Below, piece after piece: positions 9,721 through 18,634 of a stretch of DNA of 64,000 nucleotides. Source of the stretch: Tanticharoenia sakaeratensis NBRC 103193 (lineage in GTDB: Bacteria > Pseudomonadota > Alphaproteobacteria > Acetobacterales > Acetobacteraceae); contig NZ_BALE01000038.1 in assembly GCF_000963885.1 (NCBI RefSeq), forward strand, positions 62,001 to 126,000. The letters run 5' to 3'. Both the position numbers and the translations under genes were made by a program. The stretch's first letter is position 1. Each line of letters begins with the position of its first letter. The notes beneath the pieces are model-generated. The model had not been told where the DNA came from, ran no database searches, and saw only the letters and a program-made list of their open reading frames with translations.

Positions 9721-10560
9721 GTGACACATCCGAACGACCCGCTCCTCGCCCATATCCGACGCTGCCAGGCGCCTACGCGCACAGGCTCGCTGCTCTGGTG
9801 CGGAAACGCCGTGATCGGGCGGGTTCATCCAACCGTGGAGCCCGCTCTCGACGCCCTGCTGATCCGTGAACCGCGCGGGTTCTCGGTGCCCTCGGGTCCT
9901 GCGATCGAGGCGCTCGGCATCCGCATGGCGGAGATTGGGCTCTACCGCCCCCATGACGAACTGTTCGACGTGCTGACGGGTCCGGATGCCGCGCCGCTTG
10001 GGCGTATCGATCGGGGCGCGCTTCCATTGCTCGGGCTGCTGGCTCAGGGCGTTCACGTCAACGGTCTGGTGGAACGGTCCGACGGCCTCCATCTCTGGAT
10101 CGGCCGGCGCAGCCCGCACAAGCGGCTCGATCCCGGCAAGCTCGATCATCTTGTGGCGGGCGGCATGACGGCGGGCCTTACCTCCCTGGAAGCAGTGGTC
10201 AAGGAAGCGCGCGAGGAGGCCAGCCTGGGCGCCGACCTGTCATCGAGCGCGGTTCCTGCTTCTTTGCTGGGTTATGCCGTCGAGCGCCCGGAGGGTGCGC
10301 GGCGCGATCTCCTGCACTGCTTCGACCTGTTTCTGCCCGAGGATTTTCGCCCTGTCCCGGACGACGGAGAGGTCGTGAGCTTTGAACTGCTGCCGATCGA
10401 GCAGGCGCTCGCGCTCGTTCGCGACACGCAGGATTTCAAGTTCAACGTCAACCTCGTCCTGATCGACCTGTTCCTGCGCCGTGGCCTGATCGGTGGCGAT
10501 GAGGCGCATACGTTGCGCGCAGCGTTGAACGATGGTCTCTCCATGGCACTCGAGCCATGA
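9721..10560 (+). CDS. Nudix hydrolase with N-terminal DUF4743 domain
   Basis: The protein is 279 residues from GTG 9721; an in-frame ATG at 9667 is the alternative. The first half (LLAHIRRCQ..., GVHVNGLV) matches the DUF4743 domain found before Nudix domains. The second half has the Nudix region AGGMTAGLTSLEAVVKEAREEASLG, where the KEAREEA core supplies the metal-binding acidic residues. The first Glu of the classical Nudix box is replaced. Relatives include plant Nudix proteins and yeast proteins linked to damaged thiamine diphosphate, so clean-up of a damaged phosphorylated metabolite is a possible role. The stop overlaps the next ATG by 4 bases, indicating coupling. Confidence 0.82.
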   Translation: MTHPNDPLLAHIRRCQAPTRTGSLLWCGNAVIGRVHPTVEPALDALLIREPRGFSVPSGPAIEALGIRMAEIGLYRPHDELFDVLTGPDAAPLGRIDRGALPLLGLLAQGVHVNGLVERSDGLHLWIGRRSPHKRLDPGKLDHLVAGGMTAGLTSLEAVVKEAREEASLGADLSSSAVPASLLGYAVERPEGARRDLLHCFDLFLPEDFRPVPDDGEVVSFELLPIEQALALVRDTQDFKFNVNLVLIDLFLRRGLIGGDEAHTLRAALNDGLSMALEP

Positions 10561-10982
10561 GACGTCTTGGCGCAGCGGCCATTGCGGCAATGGCCGCGAT
10601 AGGATGCGCAGGTTGCACCCACCCCTCACCTCCGGCGGCCTGCACCGCGATCGGCGGCAGCGCGTCGCTTCAGATCACGCTGATGTTCGGCCTGACGCGA
10701 CCGGATGGTCAGCCGATGTCCGATGCGCACTGGCAGGACTTCCTTGCACGCGTCGTGACACCTCGTTTTCCAGACGGTCTGACTGTGTCTGAAGGAATGG
10801 GTCAGTGGCGCGACCGCGTGACGAGCCGCATCACGCATGAACCGTCCCGTCTGGTCTGGATCGTCACGCCCGACAGGCCTGGTCTGCGGCAGGACATCGA
10901 TGCAATCCGGGCGGCGTACCGCTCGGAATTCGCCCAGCAGTCGGTCGGCGTGCTCGCGGGGTCGGGATGCGCCGCGTTCTGA
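10557..10982 (+). CDS. DUF3574 lipoprotein
   Basis: The 141-residue product starts with a lipoprotein signal peptide (MRRLGAAAIAAMAAIGCAGC). Two cysteines, in AIGC and CAGC, could be the lipidated residue. The mature part has the DUF3574 pattern: FGLTRPDGQPMSDAHWQDF, TPRFPDGLTV and GQWRD. The function of DUF3574 is not known. The protein probably sits in the envelope facing the periplasm. It overlaps the Nudix gene by 4 bases and is followed 37 bases later by the AI-2E-family gene, so the three are probably one transcript. Confidence 0.82.
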   Translation: MRRLGAAAIAAMAAIGCAGCTHPSPPAACTAIGGSASLQITLMFGLTRPDGQPMSDAHWQDFLARVVTPRFPDGLTVSEGMGQWRDRVTSRITHEPSRLVWIVTPDRPGLRQDIDAIRAAYRSEFAQQSVGVLAGSGCAAF

Positions 10983-11019
10983 CGTTGCCGCGACCTCCAA
11001 TCGCCCTCATGTTCTTTCG

Positions 11020-12159
11020 ATGAATGCAACGCCCCCTCTTCTGGACGAACCGCCCCGGCGGGCCGATCCGGCTGTCGAACTGGCCGCCGAGAAGATCGGC
11101 CGCATGCAGAGTCGGGGTCGCGGCCTGCTGGCCCTGTTCTTCGTACTGCTGGGCCTGTTCACGCTGCACGACTTCCTGCCTGCACTGGCCTGGGGGTGCA
11201 TCTTTGCAGTGATTTCCTGGCCGGCCTATCGGCGCGCACAGCGTGGCTGGGCCTGGGGGGATACGTCGCTTGCCGCCCTGTTCACGGCTGCGATCGCACT
11301 GATTTTTCTCACACCGCTTTCGATCATCGGACTTGAGGCGGCACACGAGGCGCAGAACGTCCTGGATTGGCTGGAACTCATCCGCCAGCGCGGGGCTCCA
11401 GTTCCACCCTGGTTGCCGCGCCTTCCGATGTTCGGCGCACAGGCCGTCAAATGGTGGCAAGACCATATGGTCCACCCGGATGACGTCGCTGACCTCCTGC
11501 ACTCGGTGGACGCCCTCCGCAGCATGGCGATGACCCGGCGCCTCGGCGGACAGGTTGCCCATCGCGGGATTCTGTTCCTGTTCTCGATCGCGACGCTGTT
11601 CTTCCTGCTGCGTGACGGACGAACGGTGACGAAGCGCTGCCTGATCGGCTCGCACCGCCTGTTCGGCCATCGCGGCGAATCGCTGGCGCGCCAGATGATC
11701 TCGGCCGTGCATGGAGTCGTGGCAGGGCTGGTTCTGGTGGGGCTCGGCGAGGGCTTCGTGATGGGCACGGCCTACGTCTTCGCCGGCGCACCGCAGCCCC
11801 TGCTGTTTGGCGGCGTGACCGCCGTCGCCGCGATGATCCCGTTTCTGGCCGTGCCGTCGATCGCGCTGGTTTCGGCGCTCATTCTGGTCCAGGGCAGCGT
11901 CATTGGCGGGATCAGTGTGCTGTGTCTTGGCCTGTTCGTGATCTTTGTCGCCGATCACTTCATCCGCCCGGCCCTGATCGGCGGATCGACCCAGATGCCG
12001 TTCCTGTGGGTCCTGCTGGGGATTCTGGGCGGTGTGGAGACCTGGGGTCTTCTCGGCCTGTTCCTCGGCCCGGCAATCCTGGCTGCCCTGCACCTGCTCT
12101 GGCGCAACTGGACCGAAGGTGAGCCGCCGGATCGACAGACGTCGCCGAACGCCGCCTGA
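11020..12159 (+). CDS. AI-2E family (PerM/TqsA-like) membrane permease
   Basis: The 379-residue polytopic membrane protein has about eight hydrophobic segments. It shows the family pattern: a pair of N-terminal helices (LLALFFVLLGLFTLHDF, LPALAWGCIFAVISW), a soluble stretch near residues 110-180, and a conserved C-terminal half with GVVAGLVLVGLGEG, AMIPFLAVPSI and LLGLFLGPAILA. Family members have been linked to autoinducer-2 export or ion/H+ antiport. The substrate here is unknown. The ATG at 11020 gives a basic cytoplasmic tail. It is the last gene of the Nudix-lipoprotein run. Confidence 0.85.
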   Translation: MNATPPLLDEPPRRADPAVELAAEKIGRMQSRGRGLLALFFVLLGLFTLHDFLPALAWGCIFAVISWPAYRRAQRGWAWGDTSLAALFTAAIALIFLTPLSIIGLEAAHEAQNVLDWLELIRQRGAPVPPWLPRLPMFGAQAVKWWQDHMVHPDDVADLLHSVDALRSMAMTRRLGGQVAHRGILFLFSIATLFFLLRDGRTVTKRCLIGSHRLFGHRGESLARQMISAVHGVVAGLVLVGLGEGFVMGTAYVFAGAPQPLLFGGVTAVAAMIPFLAVPSIALVSALILVQGSVIGGISVLCLGLFVIFVADHFIRPALIGGSTQMPFLWVLLGILGGVETWGLLGLFLGPAILAALHLLWRNWTEGEPPDRQTSPNAA

Positions 12160-12182
12160 GGGGTTCTGGCAAGCCCCAGCTT

Positions 12183-12206
12183 GATCGGTTCGTCGTGGAA
12201 CCGATC
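12183..12206 (+). terminator. Hairpin downstream of the AI-2E-family gene
   Basis: GATCGGTTC (12183-12191) and GAACCGATC (12198-12206) form a perfect 9-bp stem with a GTCGTG loop, 24 bases after the stop. There is no uninterrupted T-run, so termination strength is uncertain. Confidence 0.45.
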
Positions 12207-12240
12207 CATCGGTTTCAAATTGTTCTGGAAGCAGGAGCTT

Positions 12241-12341
12241 CCGCGAGACGGGATATCGGGCAGGCGGGATTCGAACCCACGACCCCCAGTCCCCCAGACT
12301 GATGCGCTACCAGGCTGCGCTACTGCCCGTCCGTCTCGCGG
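12241..12341 (-). repeat. 11-bp inverted repeat flanking tRNA-Pro
   Basis: CCGCGAGACGG (12241-12251) and CCGTCTCGCGG (12331-12341) are perfect inverted copies. On the minus strand the right copy is the 5' leader, one base before the tRNA, and the left copy is the 3' trailer, four bases after the discriminator base. The precursor could therefore form a helix stacked on the acceptor stem. This may mark pre-tRNA processing or transcript ending. Confidence 0.7.
12256..12329 (-). tRNA. tRNA-Pro(GGG)
   Basis: The 74 bases fold as a full cloverleaf: acceptor CGGGCAG/CTGCCCG, D stem GCGC/GCGC, anticodon stem TCAGT/ACTGG with loop CTGGGGG (anticodon GGG), and T arm GTGGG-TTCGAAT-CCCGC. The discriminator base is A. 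CCA is not encoded, so it is added after transcription. It reads CCC and CCU. The gene lies downstream of the merR-like gene on the same strand. Confidence 0.95.
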
Positions 12342-12452
12342 TGGGTCGGGGTTTAGCAGCCCGATCCCATGCAGGCAAGGGCCGCAGCGACGCGAAATCG
12401 ACCCAGGACAAGAACCGGATTTCCGGGCCCGATAACCCGAATGCTGGCCTGT

Positions 12453-13076
12453 TCAGTGAGGCAGCGTATTCCGAATCGCGCACAGTTCTTCCAGAATGTC
12501 GCGTAGCTGATGCCGCAGAACCTGCCGTTCCGAGCGCAAGACGTCAGCTTCGCGGCGCAACTGATCGAGATCGGCCTGCAGGCTCATATCCACAACCGGA
12601 TCGGGAAGCGCTTCGGCGTCGAATGACGACACGGGCTCGGCGACCGGCACGCTTTCAGGCGCGGCGGGAATGGCGAGGCTGTCTTCCGCCTCGGCACCGA
12701 TCAGGTCGGTCTCCGATTCGGAGGGCTCGGTCACATTCGGCAGTTCGGGAAACACGACCGTCCCGCCCTCTCCTTCGCGCAGGACGCGCTGGACACCCTT
12801 GATCGTATAACCTTGCACATACAGCAGCTCGGAGATGCGACGCAGGACGTCGATGTCTTCCGGACGATAATAGCGGCGTCCGCCGCCCCGCTTCAGCGGG
12901 CGCACTTCGGGAAAACGGGTCTCCCAGAATCGCAGGACATGCTGTGGAACGTGAAGATCGTCCGCGACTTCGCTGATCGTCCGGTAAGCGTGGGGCGCCT
13001 TCTTGAGACGCTCCCAGCCAAGAGCGTCATCGCCGGGTATCGCGTCCGGCGCGCCTTCATCGAGCTGTGATGACAC
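12453..13076 (-). CDS. MerR-family transcriptional regulator
   Basis: The 207-residue protein has an N-terminal MerR helix-turn-helix: YRTISEVADDLHVPQHVLRFWETRFPEV and RRYYRPEDIDVL, at about residues 30-80. A glycine-rich wing precedes RRYYR. The C-terminal half is acidic and low in complexity, and ends in a coiled-coil-like segment (LQADLDQLRREADVLRSE). It has no metal-binding cysteines of the classical MerR kind. GTG 13076 is preceded by GGGAGG at 9 bases. A MerR-like gene right after ihfA is a conserved alphaproteobacterial arrangement. Its target is not known. Confidence 0.87.
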   Translation of the reverse strand: MSSQLDEGAPDAIPGDDALGWERLKKAPHAYRTISEVADDLHVPQHVLRFWETRFPEVRPLKRGGGRRYYRPEDIDVLRRISELLYVQGYTIKGVQRVLREGEGGTVVFPELPNVTEPSESETDLIGAEAEDSLAIPAAPESVPVAEPVSSFDAEALPDPVVDMSLQADLDQLRREADVLRSERQVLRHQLRDILEELCAIRNTLPH

Positions 13077-13080
13077 GCGG

Positions 13081-13404
13081 TTAAGCCTCCCGACCGGCCT
13101 TCATTCGTTTCGTGCCGCTGCCTTCGTTCACGCCGTTTTTCAGGATCTGGCTCGGACGAAAGACCAGAACCGAACGCGGCATGATCGGTACTTCGACACC
13201 GGTCTTGGGGTTGCGCCCCGTGCGTCGGCCCTTCTGGCGGACGGAAAACGTCCCGAATCCGCTGAGCTTGACGGAGTGTCCCTCCTCCAGCGTCGCTGCG
13301 ATCTTTTCGAGAACGCCTTCAAGGAGATCGGCAGATTCGTGCCGTGACAGCCCGACCTGACTGTAGATGTGTTCAGCAAGATGCGCGCGCGTGACGGTAG
13401 TCAT
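13081..13404 (-). CDS. ihfA: Integration host factor, alpha subunit
   Basis: This 107-residue HU/IHF-family DNA-bending protein has the diagnostic arm KLSGFGTFSVRQKGRRTGRNPKTG and an N-terminal TRAHLAEHIYSQVGLSRHESADLLE. It pairs with the beta subunit encoded at 31767-32102 to bend DNA in replication, recombination and transcription. The neighbours fabH (upstream) and merR (downstream, 4-base gap) match the common plsX-fabH-ihfA-merR order, which supports the alpha assignment. Confidence 0.95.
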   Translation of the reverse strand: MTTVTRAHLAEHIYSQVGLSRHESADLLEGVLEKIAATLEEGHSVKLSGFGTFSVRQKGRRTGRNPKTGVEVPIMPRSVLVFRPSQILKNGVNEGSGTKRMKAGREA

Positions 13405-13466
13405 GACGTAACCGTATCATGGGCACGATAACCGTCAAACAAATCAGGCATGAAAGTTTGCAGCGG

Positions 13467-14414
13467 TCAGATCCGCGCGAGTGCCGAACCCCAGGTCAGG
13501 CCGCCGCCAAGCGCTTCCATCAGCACGAGATCCCCGCGCTTGATCCGGCCATCGCGCACAGCCTCGTCGAGCGCCAAGGGTATGGACGCGGCCGATGTGT
13601 TCGCATGACGGTCCACGGTCACGACCACGCGCTCGGACGACAGCCCGAGCTTTTTTGCCATGCCGTCGATGATCCGGAGATTGGCCTGATGCGGCACCAG
13701 CCAGTTGACGTCGGCATAAGACAGGCCATTGGCCGCGAGCGCCTCGTCCACCGCACCGGCAAGCTTTGTCACCGCGTGCCGGAACACGTCCCGCCCCTGC
13801 ATGTGCAGGTGATGCGTCTCACCGTCGACATACAGCAGGTCCCCGCTGGTGCCGTCGGAATGGAGATGCGTCGACAACAGCCCTATGGTCTCATCCCCGT
13901 CCTGGGCTTCCAGCAGGACAGCACCTGCGCCGTCACCGAACAGGACGCAGGTCGAACGATCCGACCAGTCGAGGATGCGGGAATAGACTTCGGTTCCGAT
14001 CACCAGGACGCGCCGTGCCTGCCGGGACCGTATGAGCGCGTCCGCCATCGAAAGGGCATAGATGAAGCCCGAACAGGCGGCACTGAGGTCGAAGCCGAAG
14101 CCCCGCGACATGCCAAGCATCGCCTGCACACGGACGGCAACCGCCGGGAACGCCTGATCGGGCGTTGCCGTCGCCACGACAATGGCATCGACATCGTCCG
14201 GCTGCGCCCCAGCGTAAGACAGGGCTGCTCTGGCGGCAGCACAGGCCATGCTCGCCGCAGTCTCGTCAGGTGCCGCGATATGGCGTTGCCGAATACCCGT
14301 ACGCGTGGTGATCCACTCGTCGGATGTCTCGATCCGTGCGGCCAGTTCCGCATTGGTGACGATCTGCCTCGGCAGATAGCTGCCAAACCCGATCAGGCGC
14401 GCGCTGGCCGACAT
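13467..14414 (-). CDS. fabH: 3-oxoacyl-ACP synthase III
   Basis: The 315-residue condensing enzyme starts fatty acid synthesis by joining acetyl-CoA to malonyl-ACP. The catalytic triad is visible: Cys114 in SAACSGF, His in VPHQAN, and Asn in HANTSAAS. I chose ATG 14414, which has GGGAG 6 bases upstream and gives the normal start [15 protein letters not shown]. An ATG at 14468 would overlap plsX and add 18 unrelated residues. The gene follows plsX by 25 bases in the same operon. Confidence 0.96.
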   Translation of the reverse strand: MSASARLIGFGSYLPRQIVTNAELAARIETSDEWITTRTGIRQRHIAAPDETAASMACAAARAALSYAGAQPDDVDAIVVATATPDQAFPAVAVRVQAMLGMSRGFGFDLSAACSGFIYALSMADALIRSRQARRVLVIGTEVYSRILDWSDRSTCVLFGDGAGAVLLEAQDGDETIGLLSTHLHSDGTSGDLLYVDGETHHLHMQGRDVFRHAVTKLAGAVDEALAANGLSYADVNWLVPHQANLRIIDGMAKKLGLSSERVVVTVDRHANTSAASIPLALDEAVRDGRIKRGDLVLMEALGGGLTWGSALARI

Positions 14415-14439
14415 GAGCTTCTCCCAGACTGATGGACGC

Positions 14440-15561
14440 TCAGAGCGCGTCCACGACCGCTTCGTCACCGACCCGCGCCGCTGTCATCTGGGCCAGGCGC
14501 TCCAGGATCGAATCGTTGAAATGGTGCGTCACCATGTCCATCGCCACGTCGACCGCGGAGGCGAACCCGTCCGCATCCGTGCCGCCATGCGATTTCACGA
14601 CGACGCCGTTCAGACCGACGAACATCGCACCGTTGTAGCGGCGGGGATCAATCCATTCGCGCATGCGTTCCAGCCCGGGCCGGACCAGAAGATACCCGAT
14701 TTTTGTCAGCCAGCTGGTCTCGAACACGCGCCGCAGAAGCTGGGCGGACAGCTTCAGCGCGCCCTCCCCCGTCTTCAGGGCGATATTGCCCGTGAACCCG
14801 TCCGTCACGACGACATCGGTCGTCCCGGCGGTGATGTCGTGACCTTCGACGAATCCATGGAACTGCCCGGACAGAACACTGTCACGCAGGCTGTCTGCTG
14901 CCTGGCGCAGGCGTTCGTCGCCTTTCAGCTCCTCGGCTCCGACGTTCAGCAGGCCAATGCTCGGACGCGGCAGGCCCAGAACTGCCTTGGCGAAGGCTTC
15001 GCCCATGATCGCGAACTCGACCAAGTTGCGCGCGTCGCATCCAAGATTGGCACCCAGGTCGAGCATCACGACGTCGCCACGGGCCGACGGATTGACCGCG
15101 GCCATGGCCGGCCGTGCGATGCCGGGAAGCGTCTTGATGACGATCTTCGCAAGCGCCAGCATCGCACCGCTGTTACCCGCCGACACGACACCCTGTGCCT
15201 CGCCGTTGGCAACCGCATCCATGACCATGCGCAGTGACGAATCGCGAAGCCGAAGCGCCGCCGTCGGCTTCATGTCCATCGGCACGGCCGTTGGCGCATG
15301 ACGCACATCACAGATTGCCGCGACCTTCGGATGCTGCTTGAGGCGGCTCAGCAGAACAGCCTCGTCACCGATCAGAAGAACGCGCGCGCCCGGATGCCGA
15401 TCAGCGGCAAGCTCGAGGCCTGCCAACACGACATCGGGCGCATGATCTCCCCCCATGGCGTCGACCGCGAGGGTATACTGCGCACCGATGTCCGAAGCGT
15501 CTCGAACCAGGTCGGTTTCCGTTTTATCGCCATCCAGAAGGAAGGCGCCCTTGTCGCTCAC
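14440..15561 (-). CDS. plsX: Phosphate acyltransferase PlsX
   Basis: The 373-residue protein carries the PlsX hallmark [19 protein letters not shown] near residue 30, followed by [11 protein letters not shown] and [15 protein letters not shown]. It converts acyl-ACP to acyl-phosphate, the donor for PlsY in phospholipid synthesis. The start is GTG 15561 with GAGG 8 bases upstream. This gives an N-terminal extension of about 28 residues before the conserved core. It lies 10 bases after rpmF and ahead of fabH, the widely conserved rpmF-plsX-fabH order linking ribosome and lipid synthesis. Confidence 0.96.
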   Translation of the reverse strand: MSDKGAFLLDGDKTETDLVRDASDIGAQYTLAVDAMGGDHAPDVVLAGLELAADRHPGARVLLIGDEAVLLSRLKQHPKVAAICDVRHAPTAVPMDMKPTAALRLRDSSLRMVMDAVANGEAQGVVSAGNSGAMLALAKIVIKTLPGIARPAMAAVNPSARGDVVMLDLGANLGCDARNLVEFAIMGEAFAKAVLGLPRPSIGLLNVGAEELKGDERLRQAADSLRDSVLSGQFHGFVEGHDITAGTTDVVVTDGFTGNIALKTGEGALKLSAQLLRRVFETSWLTKIGYLLVRPGLERMREWIDPRRYNGAMFVGLNGVVVKSHGGTDADGFASAVDVAMDMVTHHFNDSILERLAQMTAARVGDEAVVDAL

Positions 15562-15571
15562 GCGACCAGCC

Positions 15572-15775
15572 TCACGCGCGAACGGCGGTCTTCAGCGCCT
15601 TGCCGGCCCCGACGACTTCACGGCCGTCATAGTGACCGCAATGGCTGCACACGTGGTGCGGGCGCTTCAGTTCGCCGCAGTTGCCGCACTCGCCGTGCGC
15701 TTCGACGCGCAGAGCTTCGTGGCTGCGACGCATGCCACGACGGGACGGCGTGGTCTTTCTTTTGGGGACGGCCAT
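15572..15775 (-). CDS. rpmF: 50S ribosomal protein L32
   Basis: The 67-residue protein starts [19 protein letters not shown], the classical L32 N-terminus. It keeps a four-cysteine zinc site (CGNC...CSHC), so it is the zinc-binding C+ form rather than the zinc-free paralogue. AAGGTG precedes the ATG. It lies directly upstream of plsX. Confidence 0.96.
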   Translation of the reverse strand: MAVPKRKTTPSRRGMRRSHEALRVEAHGECGNCGELKRPHHVCSHCGHYDGREVVGAGKALKTAVRA

Positions 15776-15940
15776 GGAACGACACCTTCTAAAAAAAACG
15801 GGCGCCGGATATCACGGCGTCCGACATCACCAGAGTCTGGTTTCGGCGGGGCCAAAGCCCATCCGGCAATGTTGCGATCAGGCGCGGGGCTCTAGCAGAC
15901 CAGACCGCCCATCGCAAGCATCACCTGCGCCTAGACCTGA

Positions 15941-16495
15941 TCAATGCTTTCCTTCACGGCGGCTTGCCAGCGCGGCGAACGGATTGGGGCGCGCTTGCGC
16001 ATCCTCTCTCTCTTCGGCCGGTTCGTCCTCTGCAGGCACCACATCCACGGCCTCGTCGAGCCCCTCGCCCTGCATGCGCGGATAAGGATCGAGGGCAAGG
16101 CCCAGCTGCTCGGCTGCGACCTCTCCAAGATCGATCGAATCGTTGTCGTAAGGCAGAACGTCCGGCGCCTCCAGATCAACGCCGTCATCCTCGCGGAACT
16201 CGTGCCGCGGCACGAAACGGATGGCGAAGGTTTCGGCAACAGCGTCGTCGAAGGCTTCACCCGAGATGACGCTGACCTGCGTCACGCGCGCGGCAAGCCA
16301 GCCTTCCGCCAGCACGCTGTGTCGCTCGCCCTGCGTCAGACGAAAACGACAGGACAGGCTGTCGAGCCTGGGCAGGTCGAAGCGCTTCGCGAGGGCTGCG
16401 CATTCCGTCACATTGGCTGTGATCTTTTCCTCGACCGGCATCTGGGCCAGGCGACGAAACGAAAAGCGACGGGAGAGTTCCGGCGCATGAGACAT
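15941..16495 (-). CDS. DUF177/YceD family protein
   Basis: The 184-residue protein begins MSHAPELSRRFSFRRLAQMP. It has the DUF177 pattern: acidic patches, conserved CRFRLTQGERHSVLAEGWLAARVTQ, and IDLGEVAAEQLGLALDPYPR near the C-terminus. YceD proteins are linked to accumulation of 23S rRNA, and their genes sit next to rpmF in many bacteria, as here. ATG 16495 has GGAAGG upstream; longer in-frame starts add Cys-rich sequence not seen in the family. The gene diverges from bamE by 198 bases. Confidence 0.88.
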   Translation of the reverse strand: MSHAPELSRRFSFRRLAQMPVEEKITANVTECAALAKRFDLPRLDSLSCRFRLTQGERHSVLAEGWLAARVTQVSVISGEAFDDAVAETFAIRFVPRHEFREDDGVDLEAPDVLPYDNDSIDLGEVAAEQLGLALDPYPRMQGEGLDEAVDVVPAEDEPAEEREDAQARPNPFAALASRREGKH

Positions 16496-16693
16496 CAGGA
16501 ACCTTCCTTCGAACGGGCAGAAACATGGGTCATCGTGATCACGTGGCGTGGATCGGCATTCCTCGCAACCATCCGGCGACACGAAACCGGCCCGGTCGTT
16601 GACAGAAAAGGCGTGATCGGGCACCCGTCCTGTTCGAAGATTGCGCGCGATCATGCTCGCGCTGCGCCCTCAGGGACAACAGCAGGCGGACCC

Positions 16694-17251
16694 ATGCCAC
16701 AGACCAAGCGATTTCCGGGACTGCGACGTCTCGCCGCCGTCGCGACGATCGCCGGCACGCTGCCGATCGCCGGGTGCGGCCTATTCGGCCCCATTCCGCA
16801 GGCCCGTGGCTCCCTGATCGAAAAGGCCGACTACGCGCAGCTCGTGCCCGGCACCAGCCGCCGGTCCGATGTCATGGACCTGCTCGGTTCGCCCACCGCG
16901 CGTGCGACCTTCGATGACAATACCTGGATCTACGTATCCATGATCACCGCCCCGCGTCCGCTGGAGTTTCCGGCGGTCAGGAAGCAGGACGTGGTCGTGC
17001 TGACATTCGACAACGATGGCGTGCTGCGCAAGGTCGCGACCCTCGACAAGTCCAAGGGCTACGATGTCGGCATGGTCAACCAGACCACGCCGACGCCGGG
17101 CACCAAGATCAACATCCTGCAGCAGATCCTCGGCAACGTCGGCAAGTACAACCCGATGAGCAACATGGGCAGCACCTTCGGCGGCAGCCAGGGCCCGCTG
17201 GGCAGCGGCCAGGGCACCGGACAGGGCGGCGTCGGCAACAGCCTGCCCTGA
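16694..17251 (+). CDS. bamE: Outer membrane assembly lipoprotein BamE (SmpA/OmlA)
   Basis: The 185-residue lipoprotein has signal peptide and lipobox LPIAGC (Cys at about residue 29). The SmpA/OmlA fold follows: LVPGTSRRSDVMDLLGSPTARATFDDNTWIYVS and DVVVLTFDNDGVLRKVATLDKS. BamE stabilises the BAM complex that inserts beta-barrel proteins. The C-terminal 50 residues are Gly/Ser/Gln-rich and longer than in enterobacterial BamE, as usual in alphaproteobacteria. Its stop lies three bases from the end of the facing histidine kinase gene. Confidence 0.93.
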   Translation: MPQTKRFPGLRRLAAVATIAGTLPIAGCGLFGPIPQARGSLIEKADYAQLVPGTSRRSDVMDLLGSPTARATFDDNTWIYVSMITAPRPLEFPAVRKQDVVVLTFDNDGVLRKVATLDKSKGYDVGMVNQTTPTPGTKINILQQILGNVGKYNPMSNMGSTFGGSQGPLGSGQGTGQGGVGNSLP

Positions 17252-17254
17252 TCC

Positions 17255-18634
17255 TCAGCGCGGTAGCGTCAGCAGGACCCGAAGCCCGCCCATCGGGCTC
17301 TCCATCAGCCGGATCGCGCCCCCATGGGCGTGGACAATGTCGCGAGCAATCGTCAGCCCAAGGCCGTTCCCGCCGGCAGGGCCGCTGCTGTCATAGGCAC
17401 GAAAGACACGCTCGCGGCGTGCTTTCGGAATGCCCGGCCCGTCGTCATCGACCGCGATCTGCACCTGCCGCCCCCGATCACGCACTTCGAACGACATGCG
17501 GCCACCATGGCGGCGCGCATTATCCGCGAGATTGCCAAGCACACGCCGAAGCGCATCGGGCCGCACCGTGATCTCGACATTACGTCCCTTGCCTGGCGCA
17601 ATGACCCTTGGCGCGCGACCGACCACCGTTCCACCTGCCCGCGTGGCCGCCGACGCCACGTCCTCGATCAGCGCGACAAGATCGGTCGGAACCGGAGTTT
17701 CGTCTCCTTCACCACGCGCGAACGACAGGTAGCTGCCGATCAGGCGCTCCATCTCCTCGATATCGGACACCATGTCGCTGGCATCCTGGCGCAGGACCGA
17801 CGCATCGACCTGCCCTTCCTGGGGCAACATCGCAACCGTCAGACGCAGGCGTGTCAGCGGCGTGCGCAAATCGTGGGATACGCCCGCAAGCACGGCCGTA
17901 CGCTGGGCCACGAAACGGTTGACGCGTTCCTGCATGCGATTGAACGCCGTCGCCGCCTTGCGGATCTCCTGTGCTCCTTCCGGCCGGATGGGACCCGGAT
18001 CGCGGCCTAGACCGAACGATTCGGCGGCCCGCGTCAGCCGTCCCACCGCGCGGACCTGATTACGCATGAACAGGCTCGCGATCACGAACAGAACCAGCGA
18101 GCTTCCCACGGCCCACACGACGAACAGCCAGATCGGCCCGACATGCAGCCGCTTGCGGGGCGCCGTCACATCCAGGACGCCTTCGCGCAACTGAACGCTG
18201 ATCTGGACCGACCGCAGGTCGCGCTGCCAGTCCACTAGAAAGGGCCGATCGAGCGACAACCTCAGCGTGCGCGCCAGATCGTCGTCCCATGGGCCGAGCA
18301 CGTGATTGGAACCTGCGTGAGCCAGATGCGCCCCGCGACGGAGGCTGATCGCAAGCTGCGTGCGCGCACGCGCCCGTGCGAGGATCCATTCCGACCGGCC
18401 GGGATCGCTATCCAGCATGTCGAGCGTGAACGCGATCTCGCCGACCACGCTTTCGGACATCCGGCGGGAGACCACGCTCAGATAGTTGCCATAGAAGAGT
18501 TCGAGCGCAATCGCCTGCGTCACCAGAAGTGGGATCAGCACGATCAGAAGAGAGCGCCCGAGAAGCGACCTCGGCAGGACACGGCGTATCGGGCGTTCCA
18601 GCCCACGCCCCCATTTTCCGCGCTCGACAGTCAT
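17255..18634 (-). CDS. EnvZ-type sensor histidine kinase
   Basis: The 459-residue inner-membrane kinase has two transmembrane helices (about 27-46 and 168-190) around a periplasmic sensor of about 120 residues. HAMP, HisKA (GVSHDLRTPLTRL, His254) and HATPase domains follow, the last with NLADNARRHGG, DDDGPGIP and GNGLGLTIA. It should phosphorylate the response regulator encoded immediately upstream, with an ATGA overlap. Its architecture and partner resemble EnvZ/OmpR. The signal sensed is unknown. It closes a five-gene overlapping operon that begins with def. Confidence 0.92.
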   Translation of the reverse strand: MTVERGKWGRGLERPIRRVLPRSLLGRSLLIVLIPLLVTQAIALELFYGNYLSVVSRRMSESVVGEIAFTLDMLDSDPGRSEWILARARARTQLAISLRRGAHLAHAGSNHVLGPWDDDLARTLRLSLDRPFLVDWQRDLRSVQISVQLREGVLDVTAPRKRLHVGPIWLFVVWAVGSSLVLFVIASLFMRNQVRAVGRLTRAAESFGLGRDPGPIRPEGAQEIRKAATAFNRMQERVNRFVAQRTAVLAGVSHDLRTPLTRLRLTVAMLPQEGQVDASVLRQDASDMVSDIEEMERLIGSYLSFARGEGDETPVPTDLVALIEDVASAATRAGGTVVGRAPRVIAPGKGRNVEITVRPDALRRVLGNLADNARRHGGRMSFEVRDRGRQVQIAVDDDGPGIPKARRERVFRAYDSSGPAGGNGLGLTIARDIVHAHGGAIRLMESPMGGLRVLLTLPR

